A stretch of DNA of 53,685 nt from an uncultured Bacteroidales bacterium (GCA_937926515.1 CALAZZ010000284.1:1-53685); one strand, 5' to 3'; positions 16,909 to 27,800 are shown, counted from the stretch's first letter. A program made the numbers and translations. Notes: generated from the letters alone by a model not told the origin.

Positions 16909-19728
16909 ATGAAAGTATTTGGGTTGAAATTGAGATCAGTTAGGTTATACCTTAAAAACAGCTTGGCATATCTGAAAGTATTAATTGTTTTGCTGATGCT
17001 GAGTTTAGTTTTGGTGGATGGTGTCAATGCTTCCAACGTCTTGATCGTCAGCAATGAACAAACGAATCCAAATGGTACGGTAACCGTTCACGTTGATGTG
17101 GAAAACACAGATGCATTCACAGGTCTACAAATGGATTTTGTGCTGGATGGTCAGTTAAGCTTCGTTCCTGGATCCGGACAGCTTAATCCTGACAGACAAT
17201 TCGACCATATAATATCAGTTGCTCAATTGCCTGAAAATACCATTAGGGTATTTATTTTCTCATTAGGAAACAGCAACTTTTTGGGAAACAGCGGTACGAT
17301 ATTCACGTTTGACCTGCTTGCCGGTTCTGAAGCAGGAGTCTATCCTTTAATTCCTGAAAATTCTGTTTTAGGAAACATACAAGGAGAGAATATCTTAACA
17401 GGAGTGGTTAATGGATCAGTTACCATACTTGGAACAAACATTGGACTGAGTGATGATGAACTTGATTTTGGAAATGTTCCTCTAGGTGAATCTGAAGACC
17501 GAGTGCTTATCATTAGTAACAATGGAAGCATCGAGCTGTTTGTGACAAATTTAACCTTCACAAGCGGATTATTTTCTGTCGTAGGAAGCACTTCTTTCGG
17601 TATTGGTCCCGGTGAGAACCAAGATGTCACCATACGATTTCAGGCTCAGATAGCTGGCCAGTTTAGTGAAACCATGACCATCCACTCCAGTGATCCGCAT
17701 CATCCTACCTTGGAAGTAGGACTTCTGGCCAATTCATTTGTAATTAATGAATTGCATTGTGGATCAATGATGGCTTTCTCCGGTGAGCAGGGAACGCTTA
17801 GTTTATCTATCAATAATATGCAAACCTTTTCCGGATTCCGTTTTGACCTGACCCTACCTGAATCACTCAACTTTGTTGATGGATCAGCTGTATTATCAGG
17901 CCGTAAGACTGATCATATTGTTACGGCTGAAATGATTGATTTGGACATCCTCCGTGTTGAAGCCTATTCGCCAAGGCAAGATGAATTCCTGGGTAATGAA
18001 GGAATTGTTGTAACGATCTCTTTTAACATTTATGGTCCTTCGGGTATTTATCCACTATCATTGTCCAATGTGTTTATAACAGATATTTTTGATGAGAATA
18101 TTGTAACTGCCTTTTATGACGGACAGGTTGAAATACTGGCTCCCGAAATAGTCGTGCCTGATACACTGGAATTTGGCCAGGTGTTAATAGTGGATACTGC
18201 CATGCAGAGCCTCACTATTTACAATAATGGCCTGGCAAACCTTATTGTTAATGACTTGACATTTACGAACACATCGTTTTGGTCAAGTCAGGAATTGCCA
18301 TTTCTGGTTGAACCAGAATCATTCTATGAACTGGAGGTTTATTTCCATCATCCAACTCCCGGAAATTATAATGGAGTACTAAATGTGTTCAGTAACGATC
18401 CAGTGAATAATCAGATTTCCATTGATTTGGGCGCACAATCCGTATTTCCTAATATGCTTTATATGCAGGAAATGGAATCCTGCCCGAATGATACCATCAC
18501 AGTTCTCATGTATGTTGATAATTATTTACCTTTTAGTGCTTTATCATTCACTCTTCAACTTCCTGACGGCTTAGCGTTTTATGACGATCCTGCATTTTCA
18601 TACCTGACTGATCGTGCTGATGACCATTTACTTGAATTTGAGATGATGCAGCCTGATCAAATCCATATTGTAGCATCATCTGCAACTCAGAGCTATTTTT
18701 CAGGTGATTCAGGTGCTGTGGTTGCAATTGGAATATTAGTCAATTCAACTATTGGTGATGTAGTGTTAGATATTGGCCTTTCCGATGTGTTTTTGGATAA
18801 TGGTGAAGGACAGAATATAATTGATGATTGGCAAGGTGCATCAATTAATTTGCTAACCTATATAAATGTTAATTGCCCCGAGTATATTGAACTCTGCATC
18901 GATCATGAACCTCTATTGCTTGATATGGTTACTCCGCAAGGTGGTATATATTATGGGGAAGGTATTTCCGGGAATTATTTCTCTCCGGAGATAGCTGGTC
19001 CAGGCATGCACCATATTGATTATGTAGTTGAGTCAGATCAAGGATGCTTTTTTGCTTGTCATTTCATCATTGAGGTCTTTTCTTTGCCTGAGGTTAATTG
19101 TTCCGGCGACCTTGCAGTGTGTCTTAATCACGAGCCTTTTGAACTGGATATGGCAACACCTTCGGGTGGAGTTTATAGCGGTACAGGAGTAGTAGGTGAT
19201 AATTTCATGCCCGAAATTGCCGGCATCGGTAGCCACCAGATCATTTATACATATACCGATGATGCGGGATGTACCAGCAGTTGTACCTTTAGCATAGTAG
19301 TTAATGAACTACCAGAAATGTTTTGTCCTGAAAATATTCAGGTATTTCTGAGTGATGATCCGTTGGCGTTATCTGGTGCTGAACCAGAAGGGGGATTCTA
19401 TTCTGGTAACGGGGTTTCACAGAATATATTTAATCCTGAGGGTGCGGGGATTGGTTCTCATACAATAACCTACACCATTACAGATGATTGCGGAGTTTCC
19501 ACCTGTACTTTTTTGATCCATGTTGAAGATGATCCGGTTTCTACTATTACAGGTGATGCAAACTGTGATGAAACCGTTGACATCCTGGATGTAGTGACCG
19601 TCATTAATTCAATTCTTGAATATGATCCAGAGCCTTTCTGTGCTTCTAATGCTGATGCAAATGATGATGGAATTATTGATATTTTGGATGCGGTCTCTAT
19701 TATCAACCTAATCCTTAATACAGAATAG
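16909..19728 (+). CDS. Secreted protein with cohesin-like, ASH-like and dockerin modules
   Basis: The protein has 939 residues. After a long signal peptide (about 1-42), three cohesin-like beta modules (near 44-175, 285-415, 525-650) alternate with two choice-of-anchor-D/ASH-like modules (near 180-275 and 425-515, each with the DxLxFGxVxxGE/D start). Three cysteine-containing repeats of about 75 residues begin near 653, 729 and 803; each has a TPxGGxYxGxG-type core and an AGxGxHxI segment. A dockerin ends the protein (882-939), with two calcium loops: DANCDETVDILDV and DANDDGIIDILDA. No T9SS sorting domain follows. Cohesin and dockerin modules in one chain suggest self-association or attachment to another surface protein. 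The family assignments are by pattern only. Confidence 0.8.
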   Translation: MKVFGLKLRSVRLYLKNSLAYLKVLIVLLMLSLVLVDGVNASNVLIVSNEQTNPNGTVTVHVDVENTDAFTGLQMDFVLDGQLSFVPGSGQLNPDRQFDHIISVAQLPENTIRVFIFSLGNSNFLGNSGTIFTFDLLAGSEAGVYPLIPENSVLGNIQGENILTGVVNGSVTILGTNIGLSDDELDFGNVPLGESEDRVLIISNNGSIELFVTNLTFTSGLFSVVGSTSFGIGPGENQDVTIRFQAQIAGQFSETMTIHSSDPHHPTLEVGLLANSFVINELHCGSMMAFSGEQGTLSLSINNMQTFSGFRFDLTLPESLNFVDGSAVLSGRKTDHIVTAEMIDLDILRVEAYSPRQDEFLGNEGIVVTISFNIYGPSGIYPLSLSNVFITDIFDENIVTAFYDGQVEILAPEIVVPDTLEFGQVLIVDTAMQSLTIYNNGLANLIVNDLTFTNTSFWSSQELPFLVEPESFYELEVYFHHPTPGNYNGVLNVFSNDPVNNQISIDLGAQSVFPNMLYMQEMESCPNDTITVLMYVDNYLPFSALSFTLQLPDGLAFYDDPAFSYLTDRADDHLLEFEMMQPDQIHIVASSATQSYFSGDSGAVVAIGILVNSTIGDVVLDIGLSDVFLDNGEGQNIIDDWQGASINLLTYINVNCPEYIELCIDHEPLLLDMVTPQGGIYYGEGISGNYFSPEIAGPGMHHIDYVVESDQGCFFACHFIIEVFSLPEVNCSGDLAVCLNHEPFELDMATPSGGVYSGTGVVGDNFMPEIAGIGSHQIIYTYTDDAGCTSSCTFSIVVNELPEMFCPENIQVFLSDDPLALSGAEPEGGFYSGNGVSQNIFNPEGAGIGSHTITYTITDDCGVSTCTFLIHVEDDPVSTITGDANCDETVDILDVVTVINSILEYDPEPFCASNADANDDGIIDILDAVSIINLILNTE

Positions 19729-19776
19729 CCAAGGCCGAATTATCACCTGAAAAAGTTTATACAGTAGTGATCAATG

Positions 19777-21048
19777 TCAATTGCTTACAATAAACGTTGG
19801 TTTTACTGTAAGCATGAGCCATATCCAGGTTGAGAACTCAGCTTCGGTGGTGCTCGTTTGTAGTATTTTCAGGGTTTCGGTAGGAACCATAAAGCTATAT
19901 CCACCTCTCAGGCTTACTATATCATTTATATTTGCAATAAACCCAAGGTCAACTTCAGATCCCAATGGTTTGTCAAGTGCTGAAAAAAGTGAAGTGGGAT
20001 GCGGGTCCATTACCTCCCGGTTCAGCATAAAATAATGATAGTCCAGATACAAGCTGGTTTTTGGGCTTATTTTACATCTTAAGCTTGTGAAAATATCATT
20101 CAATCCACCGTTATTGGTAACCGGCTGAAGTTTACTAAAGTAATCCATATGGCCGTAGTAGCCATGCCTTGCTCCATAAAACAAGTCAAAACTATTTAAT
20201 TTTGTATCTTCATTATCGTTACCTGAGATCATCGAGATACCTGCACTTAATTCCCAATTACCCAATTTATAAGTGGCTTTGCTGTTAAGGTTCCAAGCTG
20301 ACACATGCATTCCATCCCTATGTTTGCCTGTTTGATAATAGAAGCTGCCAAATATGTCAAAATTTTCTATTCTGAAAACCAAATTGGTCCCATAAGTGCC
20401 TTTGATATAAATGGTTTCTGATTGAGCTGATTTCATTACTCCTGTGGCAAGTCCAATTACACTGGCTGAAAAGCTTGGCGTAAACTGACGGTTCAATCGT
20501 ATGAAATTTAATGTCCGCAGCCTGTCGCCAGGGAACTCATTGCCAAACACATTGGTTTGGAAATTATTATATGACAATGCTATATCCAATTGCCATCCTT
20601 TGTTTAAATACCTATATTTCAACGCATCATAACTTAAACCGTTGTTGTTCCAGTTGCGCCGTGAAAGGATTCTGCTATCATCAAAGTCCAATGCCTGGCG
20701 GCCTATTCTTATGGATGAATAAGTGTCAAATGACATATCAACCCATGCTTCATAAAACGATTGACTTGATGTATTTCCGAACATACCAGTGCTGCTGACC
20801 TGGTTATCACTACCCCATAAACGTGTATCCTGAAAGCTAAACCGTACCTTTAACCAATCTTTTATATATTCTGAACTGATTCTTGTTCGTTGAGCCATAA
20901 GCAAGGATGCATCAACATCTTTTGTTTTAAGTTCTGAATAGCCATCCCGATATTCAGGCCTGAACCTGAACTCTCCGGTTAGTGCAAATTGTGCGTTCAT
21001 TATTGTAGATAACAAGATCATGCTCATTGCTAATAGAAATCGTCTCAT
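19777..21048 (-). CDS. Alginate-export-type outer membrane porin
   Basis: The protein has 423 residues with the ATG at 21048 (MRRFLLAMSMILL) and a signal peptide ending MNAQ. The N-terminal part reads FRFRPEYRDGY, MAQRTRISSEYIKDW and VRFSFQDTRLWG, which is the opening of the alginate_exp beta-barrel family. The remainder alternates polar and aromatic residues as expected for 16-18 strands. In Bacteroidota these porins are widespread and often do not handle alginate. The apparent start at 21078 is a TTG inside a TAATTTTG promoter box (minus strand, 21076-21083) and was rejected. No alginate lyase or polymerase genes are near. Confidence 0.82.
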   Translation of the reverse strand: MRRFLLAMSMILLSTIMNAQFALTGEFRFRPEYRDGYSELKTKDVDASLLMAQRTRISSEYIKDWLKVRFSFQDTRLWGSDNQVSSTGMFGNTSSQSFYEAWVDMSFDTYSSIRIGRQALDFDDSRILSRRNWNNNGLSYDALKYRYLNKGWQLDIALSYNNFQTNVFGNEFPGDRLRTLNFIRLNRQFTPSFSASVIGLATGVMKSAQSETIYIKGTYGTNLVFRIENFDIFGSFYYQTGKHRDGMHVSAWNLNSKATYKLGNWELSAGISMISGNDNEDTKLNSFDLFYGARHGYYGHMDYFSKLQPVTNNGGLNDIFTSLRCKISPKTSLYLDYHYFMLNREVMDPHPTSLFSALDKPLGSEVDLGFIANINDIVSLRGGYSFMVPTETLKILQTSTTEAEFSTWIWLMLTVKPTFIVSN

Positions 21049-21075
21049 GAAAATGATGTTTTGGTTTAATTGAAG

Positions 21076-21083
21076 CAAAATTA
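21076..21083 (-). promoter_or_regulatory. Promoter -7 box for the porin gene
   Basis: The minus strand reads TAATTTTG, a perfect TAnnTTTG, ending 27 nt before the ATG at 21048. Its terminal TTG creates a false in-frame start. Confidence 0.45.
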
Positions 21084-21206
21084 TCGAATTATATTATTAA
21101 CCTGCGAAAACGGGATTTTGGATTTATTGATTGAACTTAATGCGTTAAATCCTGTTATATGCTTGTTAATAAAAGTTAAGCCTGTTTTTTGATTATCAGG
21201 CATTAT

Positions 21207-21214
21207 TATATTTG
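21207..21214 (+). promoter_or_regulatory. Promoter -7 box close to the ATG of the thioredoxin-like gene
   Basis: TATATTTG, a perfect -7 box, ends 5 nt before the ATG at 21220. A transcript started at the usual distance would begin at or near the ATG, so it may be leaderless. The -33 element is not clear (TTTG at 21188 is too close). Confidence 0.35.
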
Positions 21215-21219
21215 CCACG

Positions 21220-21711
21220 ATGTTGAGACTACATATATTCATAATCACTACTATACTGTTATTTTCAACAGCTGAGCTCTCATCTCAGGTGAAAGTATAC
21301 AATTTTGAGCAATTTAAACCCTTGCTTCACAAATCGAATGATACCACATATGTAGTCAATTTTTGGGCAACATGGTGTGTTCCATGCGTTAAAGAGTTGC
21401 CCGATTTCGAACGAATTAATGAAATGTACAAGGATGGAAAATTCAAAATGATCCTTGTGAATCTTGATTTCAGGCGTAATCTCGAGGATAGGGTGCTGCC
21501 TTTTATGGACCAGCATCAAATTAAATCTGAAGTCCTTATGCTTCATGAACCTGATGCCAACAAATGGATACCCCAGGTTTATGAAAGCTGGTCAGGTGCA
21601 ATACCGGCTACTTTTATATATAATGAGAAACAAGGCTTTCGTAACTTCCATGAAGGAAGTTATACCTATGATGAACTTAATGCAATTGTTGAACAAATAA
21701 TTATTAATTAA
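21220..21711 (+). CDS. TlpA-like thioredoxin-fold protein
   Basis: The protein has 163 residues with a signal peptide (about 1-23, ending ELSSQ). The active site is WATWCVPC at about 48-55 in a thioredoxin fold, followed by LVNLDFRRN and the cis-Pro region SGAIPATFIYN. The short insertion and exported location fit TlpA/ResA-like proteins, which reduce extracytoplasmic disulfides, including those of apocytochromes. The next gene starts directly after this stop codon, so the pair is probably one transcript. The reductant role for cytochrome maturation with CcsBA is an inference. Confidence 0.88.
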   Translation: MLRLHIFIITTILLFSTAELSSQVKVYNFEQFKPLLHKSNDTTYVVNFWATWCVPCVKELPDFERINEMYKDGKFKMILVNLDFRRNLEDRVLPFMDQHQIKSEVLMLHEPDANKWIPQVYESWSGAIPATFIYNEKQGFRNFHEGSYTYDELNAIVEQIIIN

Positions 21712-22320
21712 ATGAAGAAAAAAAGAGTATTTCTATTAGTTGCCATCCTGGCCGTTTTCGGCTTCAGCTATGCCGATGGCTATAAGATTGGCGACAAAGC
21801 CAATGATTTCCGCTTAATGAATGTTGATGGTAAAATGATTTCCATGAGTGATTACCCTGATGCCAAAGGTTTTATTCTAATGTTTTCATGTAACCATTGC
21901 CCATATTCAGTTGCATATGAAGACAGAAAGATTGCTTTGGATAAAAAATTTGCACCCATGGGATACCCTGTGATCGTGATCAACCCGAATGACTCCACAA
22001 TTGTTCCGGCTGACAGCTTTTCAAACATGAGAATCAGGGCAGAACAGAAACAGTTTCCTTATCCCTACTTACTTGATGCTGATCAGACTGTATTTCAGGA
22101 GTATGGTGCTACTCGTACACCCCATGTGTTCTTATTGAACAGGGAAGATGGTGATCTAATAGTGCGTTATATTGGAGCAATCGATAATAATCATGAAGAT
22201 GCAGATGCTGCTACAGAACGCTATGTGGAATCTGCTATCCAAAATTTGATGGAGGGAAATCAACCTGATCCTGCTACTACCAGGGCTATTGGATGTACCA
22301 TTAAAATCAAGAAATCCTGA
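21712..22320 (+). CDS. Thioredoxin-fold redoxin (AhpC/TSA-like), exported
   Basis: The protein has 202 residues. A signal peptide (about 1-21, ending SYADG) precedes a redoxin domain: IGDKANDFRLMNVDGKMISM, then FSCNHCPYSVAYEDR with a CNHC redox pair near 62-65, and ATRTPHVFLLN with the cis-Pro. This matches the thioredoxin-like family with a CxxC at the peroxiredoxin position. The ATG follows the upstream stop codon with no gap, so the two redox proteins are translated from adjacent frames of one message. A hairpin follows at 22329-22356 without a U-tract. The partner of this protein is not evident. Confidence 0.85.
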   Translation: MKKKRVFLLVAILAVFGFSYADGYKIGDKANDFRLMNVDGKMISMSDYPDAKGFILMFSCNHCPYSVAYEDRKIALDKKFAPMGYPVIVINPNDSTIVPADSFSNMRIRAEQKQFPYPYLLDADQTVFQEYGATRTPHVFLLNREDGDLIVRYIGAIDNNHEDADAATERYVESAIQNLMEGNQPDPATTRAIGCTIKIKKS

Positions 22321-22506
22321 TGATCAAATAGCCGATTTCTGCTTGTTAATCGGCTAATATATCTTCGTGTTTATCATTCATTTTATTGAATCAATATCGA
22401 AGAGGCAGTCAGAAAGTGGCTGCTTTTTTTATTGCCTTATCATGTAAAAGAAATGCTGTTTTTCACTATTTTCGCAGCCTGATCAAATTATTCAAAACCA
22501 TTAATT

Positions 22507-24618
22507 ATGAAAACATTATTGTCCATTTTAATTGTTATTATGATGATTACTTCCTGCGCACCTGCTGGTGACCGTACCATCGAATCGAATCCATTTTTCG
22601 AAGAGTTTGACACACCATTTGGTTTACCTCCATTTGAACTGATTTCTACCGAACATTTTGTTCCGGCTTTTGAAAAAAGCATCGCTGAACAAAAAGCTGA
22701 AATTGAAGCCATTGTTAACAATGTAGAGCTAGCATCATTCGAAAACACCGTCGAAGCGATGGAATACAGCGGTGCATTGCTTAAACGTGTTGGGGGTGTC
22801 TTTTATAATTACAACTCCGTGCTGATCGATGATGCCATTCAGCAGGCAGCAAGGGAAATATCACCTATGATGTCGGCACACTCTGATGACATTTTGTTAA
22901 ACCCTGTTCTTTTTCAGCGAATTGAGGCGGTATATCGCAGTCGCAATGATTTGAACCTTGACCAGGAACAAATGACATTGCTTGAAAGAACATATAAAAA
23001 TTTTGTACGAGGGGGTGCCTTGCTCAATGCTGTAGATCAAGAACGTTTGCGTGCTATAAATGAAGAGCTTTCTCTGCTCTCATTACAGTATGGAGAGAAC
23101 GTGTTGGCCGAAACCAATAATTTCAGCTTACTCATTGATGATGAGGCTGATCTGGCTGGTATTCCACCGACAGCAATTGCAGCTGCCGCTCAGGCTGCTG
23201 CCGATGCCGGAGAAGAAGGCCGCTGGCTCTTCACCTTGCACAGCCCAAGCTTTTTCCCTGTATTGAACTTCGCCGAAAACCGAAAAATGCGCGAACATAT
23301 GCATACAGCCTATTTCATGCGGGGAGATAACGATAATGAATTCGATAATAAAGAGCTGGCGTCGCGCATGACTGCCCTTCGCGTAGAACGGGCAAAATTG
23401 CTCGGTTATGACAATCATGCACATTTTACCCTTGAAGAAACCATGGCTAAAACACATGAGACTGTGGAACAGTTTTTGAAAGATCTGATGAGTGCCGCAG
23501 TACCAATGTCGAAGAAGGAAAGAGACGAACTGCAAAAGTTAATCAATCGTCGTGGTGATCAGATCAAACTTGAACCTTGGGATTGGAATTTCTACACCGA
23601 GATTCTCCGTAAAGAGAAATATGATCTTGATGAGTCACAGCTTAGGCCATACTTTAAGCTTGAGAATGTAAGGGATGGTATTTTCGAACTGTGCAACAAA
23701 TTGTGGGGCATCACATTTGAAGCCCGGAATGACTTACCAAAATATCATCCAGATGTTCAGGTATTTGAGGTTAAAGAAGCCAATGGTGACCATATTGGAA
23801 TCCTCTATAAGGATTTCTTTCCACGTGAATCAAAACGTGGAGGTGCCTGGATGAACAGCTTCAGGCAGCAATCACGCGAAAATGGTGAAATGATCACACC
23901 TGTTGTTACGACTTGTTATAATTTTACCGCCCCAAGCGGTGATAAACCAGCACTGTTGAGCTGGGATGAAGTCAATACCATGTTTCATGAAATGGGACAC
24001 GCCCTGCATGGACTGCTTTCAGATGTTAACTATGAAAGCCTTAGTGGTACAAATGTGCCACGTGATTTCGTTGAATTACCTTCTCAAATTATGGAACATT
24101 GGGCTCCACGGCCTGAAATGTTGGAAGTATATGCACGTCACTATGAAACCGGAGAGGTGATTCCGTTTGAGTATGTAGAAAAGATCATTGAAAGTGGGAC
24201 ATTTAACCAAGGGTTCATACTTACCGAGTTCCTGTCGGCTGCCATTCTTGATATGGACTGGCATACGCTGGCTGATTTAGAATTACGCGATACTCGTACA
24301 TTTGAGAAAGAATCACTTAACAATGCCGGCCTGATACCCGAAATTATCGTTCGTTATCGGTCCACCTATTTCAACCATATTTTTGTATGGGGATATTCAG
24401 CCGGATATTATAGTTATTACTGGTCTGAAGTACTTGATTCAGATGCATTTGAACTGTTTAAAGAGAATGGTATTTTCGATCGAGAAACAGCAAACAATTA
24501 CCGCTACAACATCCTTGCAAAGGGAGGCACGGACGAGCCTATGAAATTATATGTGAACTTCCGCGGTCATGAACCTGATCAAGCACCGTTCTTGCGTAAT
24601 CGTGGTATAATCAAATAA
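22507..24618 (+). CDS. dcp: M3 family oligopeptidase / peptidyl-dipeptidase (Dcp-like) lipoprotein
   Basis: The protein has 703 residues. A signal peptide ends in ITSCAPAGD, a probable lipobox, so it is anchored in the envelope. The zinc site is HEMGHALHG, with His494, Glu495 and His498, and the third ligand is expected about 25 residues on (VELPSQIMEHW). The N-terminal helical lid and the C-terminal RYRSTYFNHIFVWGYSAGYYSYYWSEVLD segment are the conserved substrate-binding parts of the Dcp subgroup. Such enzymes release dipeptides from peptide C-termini. It is monocistronic, followed by a strong terminator. Dcp is favoured over oligopeptidase A by the C-terminal motif and lipoprotein form. 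Confidence 0.92.
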   Translation: MKTLLSILIVIMMITSCAPAGDRTIESNPFFEEFDTPFGLPPFELISTEHFVPAFEKSIAEQKAEIEAIVNNVELASFENTVEAMEYSGALLKRVGGVFYNYNSVLIDDAIQQAAREISPMMSAHSDDILLNPVLFQRIEAVYRSRNDLNLDQEQMTLLERTYKNFVRGGALLNAVDQERLRAINEELSLLSLQYGENVLAETNNFSLLIDDEADLAGIPPTAIAAAAQAAADAGEEGRWLFTLHSPSFFPVLNFAENRKMREHMHTAYFMRGDNDNEFDNKELASRMTALRVERAKLLGYDNHAHFTLEETMAKTHETVEQFLKDLMSAAVPMSKKERDELQKLINRRGDQIKLEPWDWNFYTEILRKEKYDLDESQLRPYFKLENVRDGIFELCNKLWGITFEARNDLPKYHPDVQVFEVKEANGDHIGILYKDFFPRESKRGGAWMNSFRQQSRENGEMITPVVTTCYNFTAPSGDKPALLSWDEVNTMFHEMGHALHGLLSDVNYESLSGTNVPRDFVELPSQIMEHWAPRPEMLEVYARHYETGEVIPFEYVEKIIESGTFNQGFILTEFLSAAILDMDWHTLADLELRDTRTFEKESLNNAGLIPEIIVRYRSTYFNHIFVWGYSAGYYSYYWSEVLDSDAFELFKENGIFDRETANNYRYNILAKGGTDEPMKLYVNFRGHEPDQAPFLRNRGIIK

Positions 24619-24665
24619 GCAGCAGTCTTAGTTTAGGTGTTTCCGAAGAAAATTCACAAGACTAG

Positions 24666-24695
24666 AGCCGGTTCAGACCGGCTTTTTTTGTCTTT
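24666..24695 (+). terminator. Intrinsic terminator after the M3 peptidase gene
   Basis: AGCCGGT (24666-24672) pairs with ACCGGCT (24677-24683) over a 4-nt TCAG loop, followed by a T-tract. It lies 48 nt after the stop codon. Confidence 0.85.
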
Positions 24696-24885
24696 TTAAA
24701 TTTAATTACACCATAACAATGCAATTTATTAAGTCTTTACATTTATAAATCGGCCTTTTTTTTATTTCTGATAATTTGAAATCATATAAATTAGCATGTT
24801 AATAGTCGCATGCACTTAAGCATTGTTTCAATGGTTTTATTTCTTGTTAGTGTTGGCCTTGATAATTATTAATCTTGACATATAA

Positions 24886-27800
24886 ATGCGTTACTTCTTC
24901 TTTCTTTTATTCCTATTTCACCTTCCTGGCAGTTTATACTCACAGAACTCATTTGAAACCCTATATCATGAAAACATTAGGCCTCTTATTGGGAAAGAGG
25001 ACTCAGTCTGGTTCATGAATTTGCCAGAGCTCAAAATGGACGCGCATCATCGCAATCACATTCTACCACCGGTTGTTAATAACGCTGAATTACCGTATTT
25101 TCCTCCAATATTCAATCAAATAGGGCCAAGTTGTGGCCAGGCAGCGGGGGTATCGTATCTTTTCACTTATGAAATGTGTCGTGCACGCAATGTTCCGGCA
25201 GCTGATTCGACCAATAGTTTTCCATCTCATTTCGTATTCAATTTTATGACTTATAATGGATGGTATGGTGTTAGCTACCTACATAGCTTCGAGGTATTGC
25301 GCATGTTGGGATCACCATCCATAGCCCAATATGGAGGCATGGCCATAGATGATGGAAGGCTATGGCTTACAGGCTATGAGAAATACCATCAGGCAATGCA
25401 GAATCGAATAAAGGAAGTTTATCGTATTGATGTTTCTGCGGAGGAAGGACTCTACACGCTCAAACATTGGCTTAAACACAGACTTGAAGGTTCCGATATT
25501 GGTGGGATGGCCATTTTCAATGCAGCCAGCCCATGGTCACTCCAATTCCTGCCCCAAGGTACACCAGAAGCTGGGAAAAGAGTAATCACACAATTCCCGG
25601 GCAACGTAGCTACTCACGCCATGACGATTGTTGGTTATAATGACAGCATCCGGTTTGATTACAATGGGGATGGACAGTATACCAATCATCTTGATATAAA
25701 TGGTGATGGAGTAGTAGATATGCGTGATTGGGAAATAGGTGGGCTCAAATTTGCCAACTCCTATGGGGCCGACTGGGCGGATTCGGGTTACGCTTATATG
25801 ATGTATAAAACCCTGGCTGAAAATGTACACGATGGAGGGATATGGAATGGCATGATCAATGTAATTGATGTGCATCGGACTTATGAGCCACTGTTGACGA
25901 TGAAACTGAAAATAAAACACAACCGAAGAGAACATATTAGAATTGTGGCAGGCGTCTCGGCTGATACCAACCGGAACACACCAGAACATTATCTGTATTT
26001 TCCGGCCTTCAACTTCCAGGGAGGTCCAAACTATATGCAAGGTTATAATACACACGACAGTCTTAAAACCATTGAGATCGGACTAGATCTAAGCCCTTTA
26101 CTTAACTATATTGAGCCTGGTATGGCATCAGACTTTTATCTTGAGGTACACGAAAATGACCCATTTCAGCAAGGGCAGGGTGAAATTTTGAGCTTTGCTG
26201 TTGTCGATTACACGCAGACTGAACCCATAGAAATTGTTAGTGCACAACAGCAAATACCGATCATTGATCATGATATTACCAGGCTTCGAATAAGGCATAC
26301 GCCTCAATTTGATAAAGTCAGAATCATAACTGAAGAAATCCCGGTATTTGATGCCAGCTTTCAACTCGAATCTGAAGGTGGTATCGCACCTTTCCACTGG
26401 GAATTTGTGCAACCTTATCATCATCAATACTTTGTTGCTGATTTTCCTGAGATAGTTCAAACTGAGCTTGAACTGGAAGGGCCAAATTATAAGTTTGCTT
26501 CTCAAGAACTTGAATTCAGTTTTCCATTTTATGGGTCGTACTACAATGAGGTATTTGTACATAAAGATGGTTTTATCCTTTTTGACCCTGAAATTTACCC
26601 TTGGCCATACTACCAGGATACTTATGTGCTGTTCCGAACAATGCGCAATATCTCTGCTTTTTTGTTTACTCCTGTCAAGTATTATTCGCGCCTTTCGGAG
26701 GATGAAGGAATATGGTATGAGGGTGATGCCTCAAAGGCGGCTTTTCGGTGGAAACAACCACTTTATTATGCTGATGTTAATCTTGGATATGGTGAGTTTG
26801 CAATAGTTCTATACCCCGATGGCAGTATTGAGTTTTATTACAATGAACTGTTGGTGGAAGAAAGTATCTTATGGTATGCCGGTGTATCTGCCGGGGATAA
26901 TTCAGATTTTACACTCTTACATGGCAGTCATTACAATGAGTTGCCAACGAATTTTGCACGGCGACTTGTTCCGGAACCAATTTCACAGGGCTATTCCATT
27001 ACTGATGAGGGTTCACTGATGGGTAAGCCTGAAGATCCCAGTCGCATATCAAATTTAACGATTAAAGTTGAAGATGACAAACGAAGTACAGATCGAAGAA
27101 TATTTCAAATGTCAGATATATTGAGGTTTGAGTATACCTTTCTTGCTGCAGAAGATACGAAAAAAGGCAGTAATCTGGTCATGAATTTAACTGTACATAA
27201 CTTGGCAACAACCGATATTACTGACCTGGTTGTGAGTATATCGTCAGATGATCCATGGATTCAGATTGTAGAGGATCAGGCTTATTTTGGTTTAATACAG
27301 GCCAACAGCAGCGAGTCAAAAGTGGTCTTTAGTTTTGAGCTAGCCGATAACTGTCCTGACCGTCACACTTTGCTTGCTGACATCACATTTGAATCGAATC
27401 TGGGCGAGCAAATTGGAGTAATTAGCTACGAAGTCACAGCTGCACAAACAGTTTTTGCCGGCTGGCGAATAGAAGACAACGATAATAATCATCTTGATCC
27501 GGGTGAAAAGGCTACTATGATGATCAAACTCAGCAATCTTGGCAGGATGGCAGCCAATAATATTAAGGCTGAAATTTCATGTGAGGATCCCTACATCACT
27601 ATTTACCAGCCATCTGAGCTTGATTTTGGGACCATCCAGCCTTTTTCGACTGTTGAAATGGGAGTGGAAGTGTCAGTCGCTGCTGAGTGCCCTATTGAAC
27701 ACGAGGCAGTTTTCAGTTTAACGGTTACAGAATCAGAAAGCAACCTCCTAAATGTCACATTTACGGCAAGCATCGGCCAATACGCTTTTTTAGTTTATAA

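Noticed and set aside
22329..22356. Hairpin TAGCCGAT/ATCGGCTA after the second thioredoxin-like gene
   Set aside because: It has an 8-bp stem but no T-tract after it, so it is not called as an intrinsic terminator.
25537..26055. 172-codon minus-strand open frame inside the papain-like protease gene
   Set aside because: It is an antisense shadow; the sense frame contains the catalytic His and Asn in this interval.
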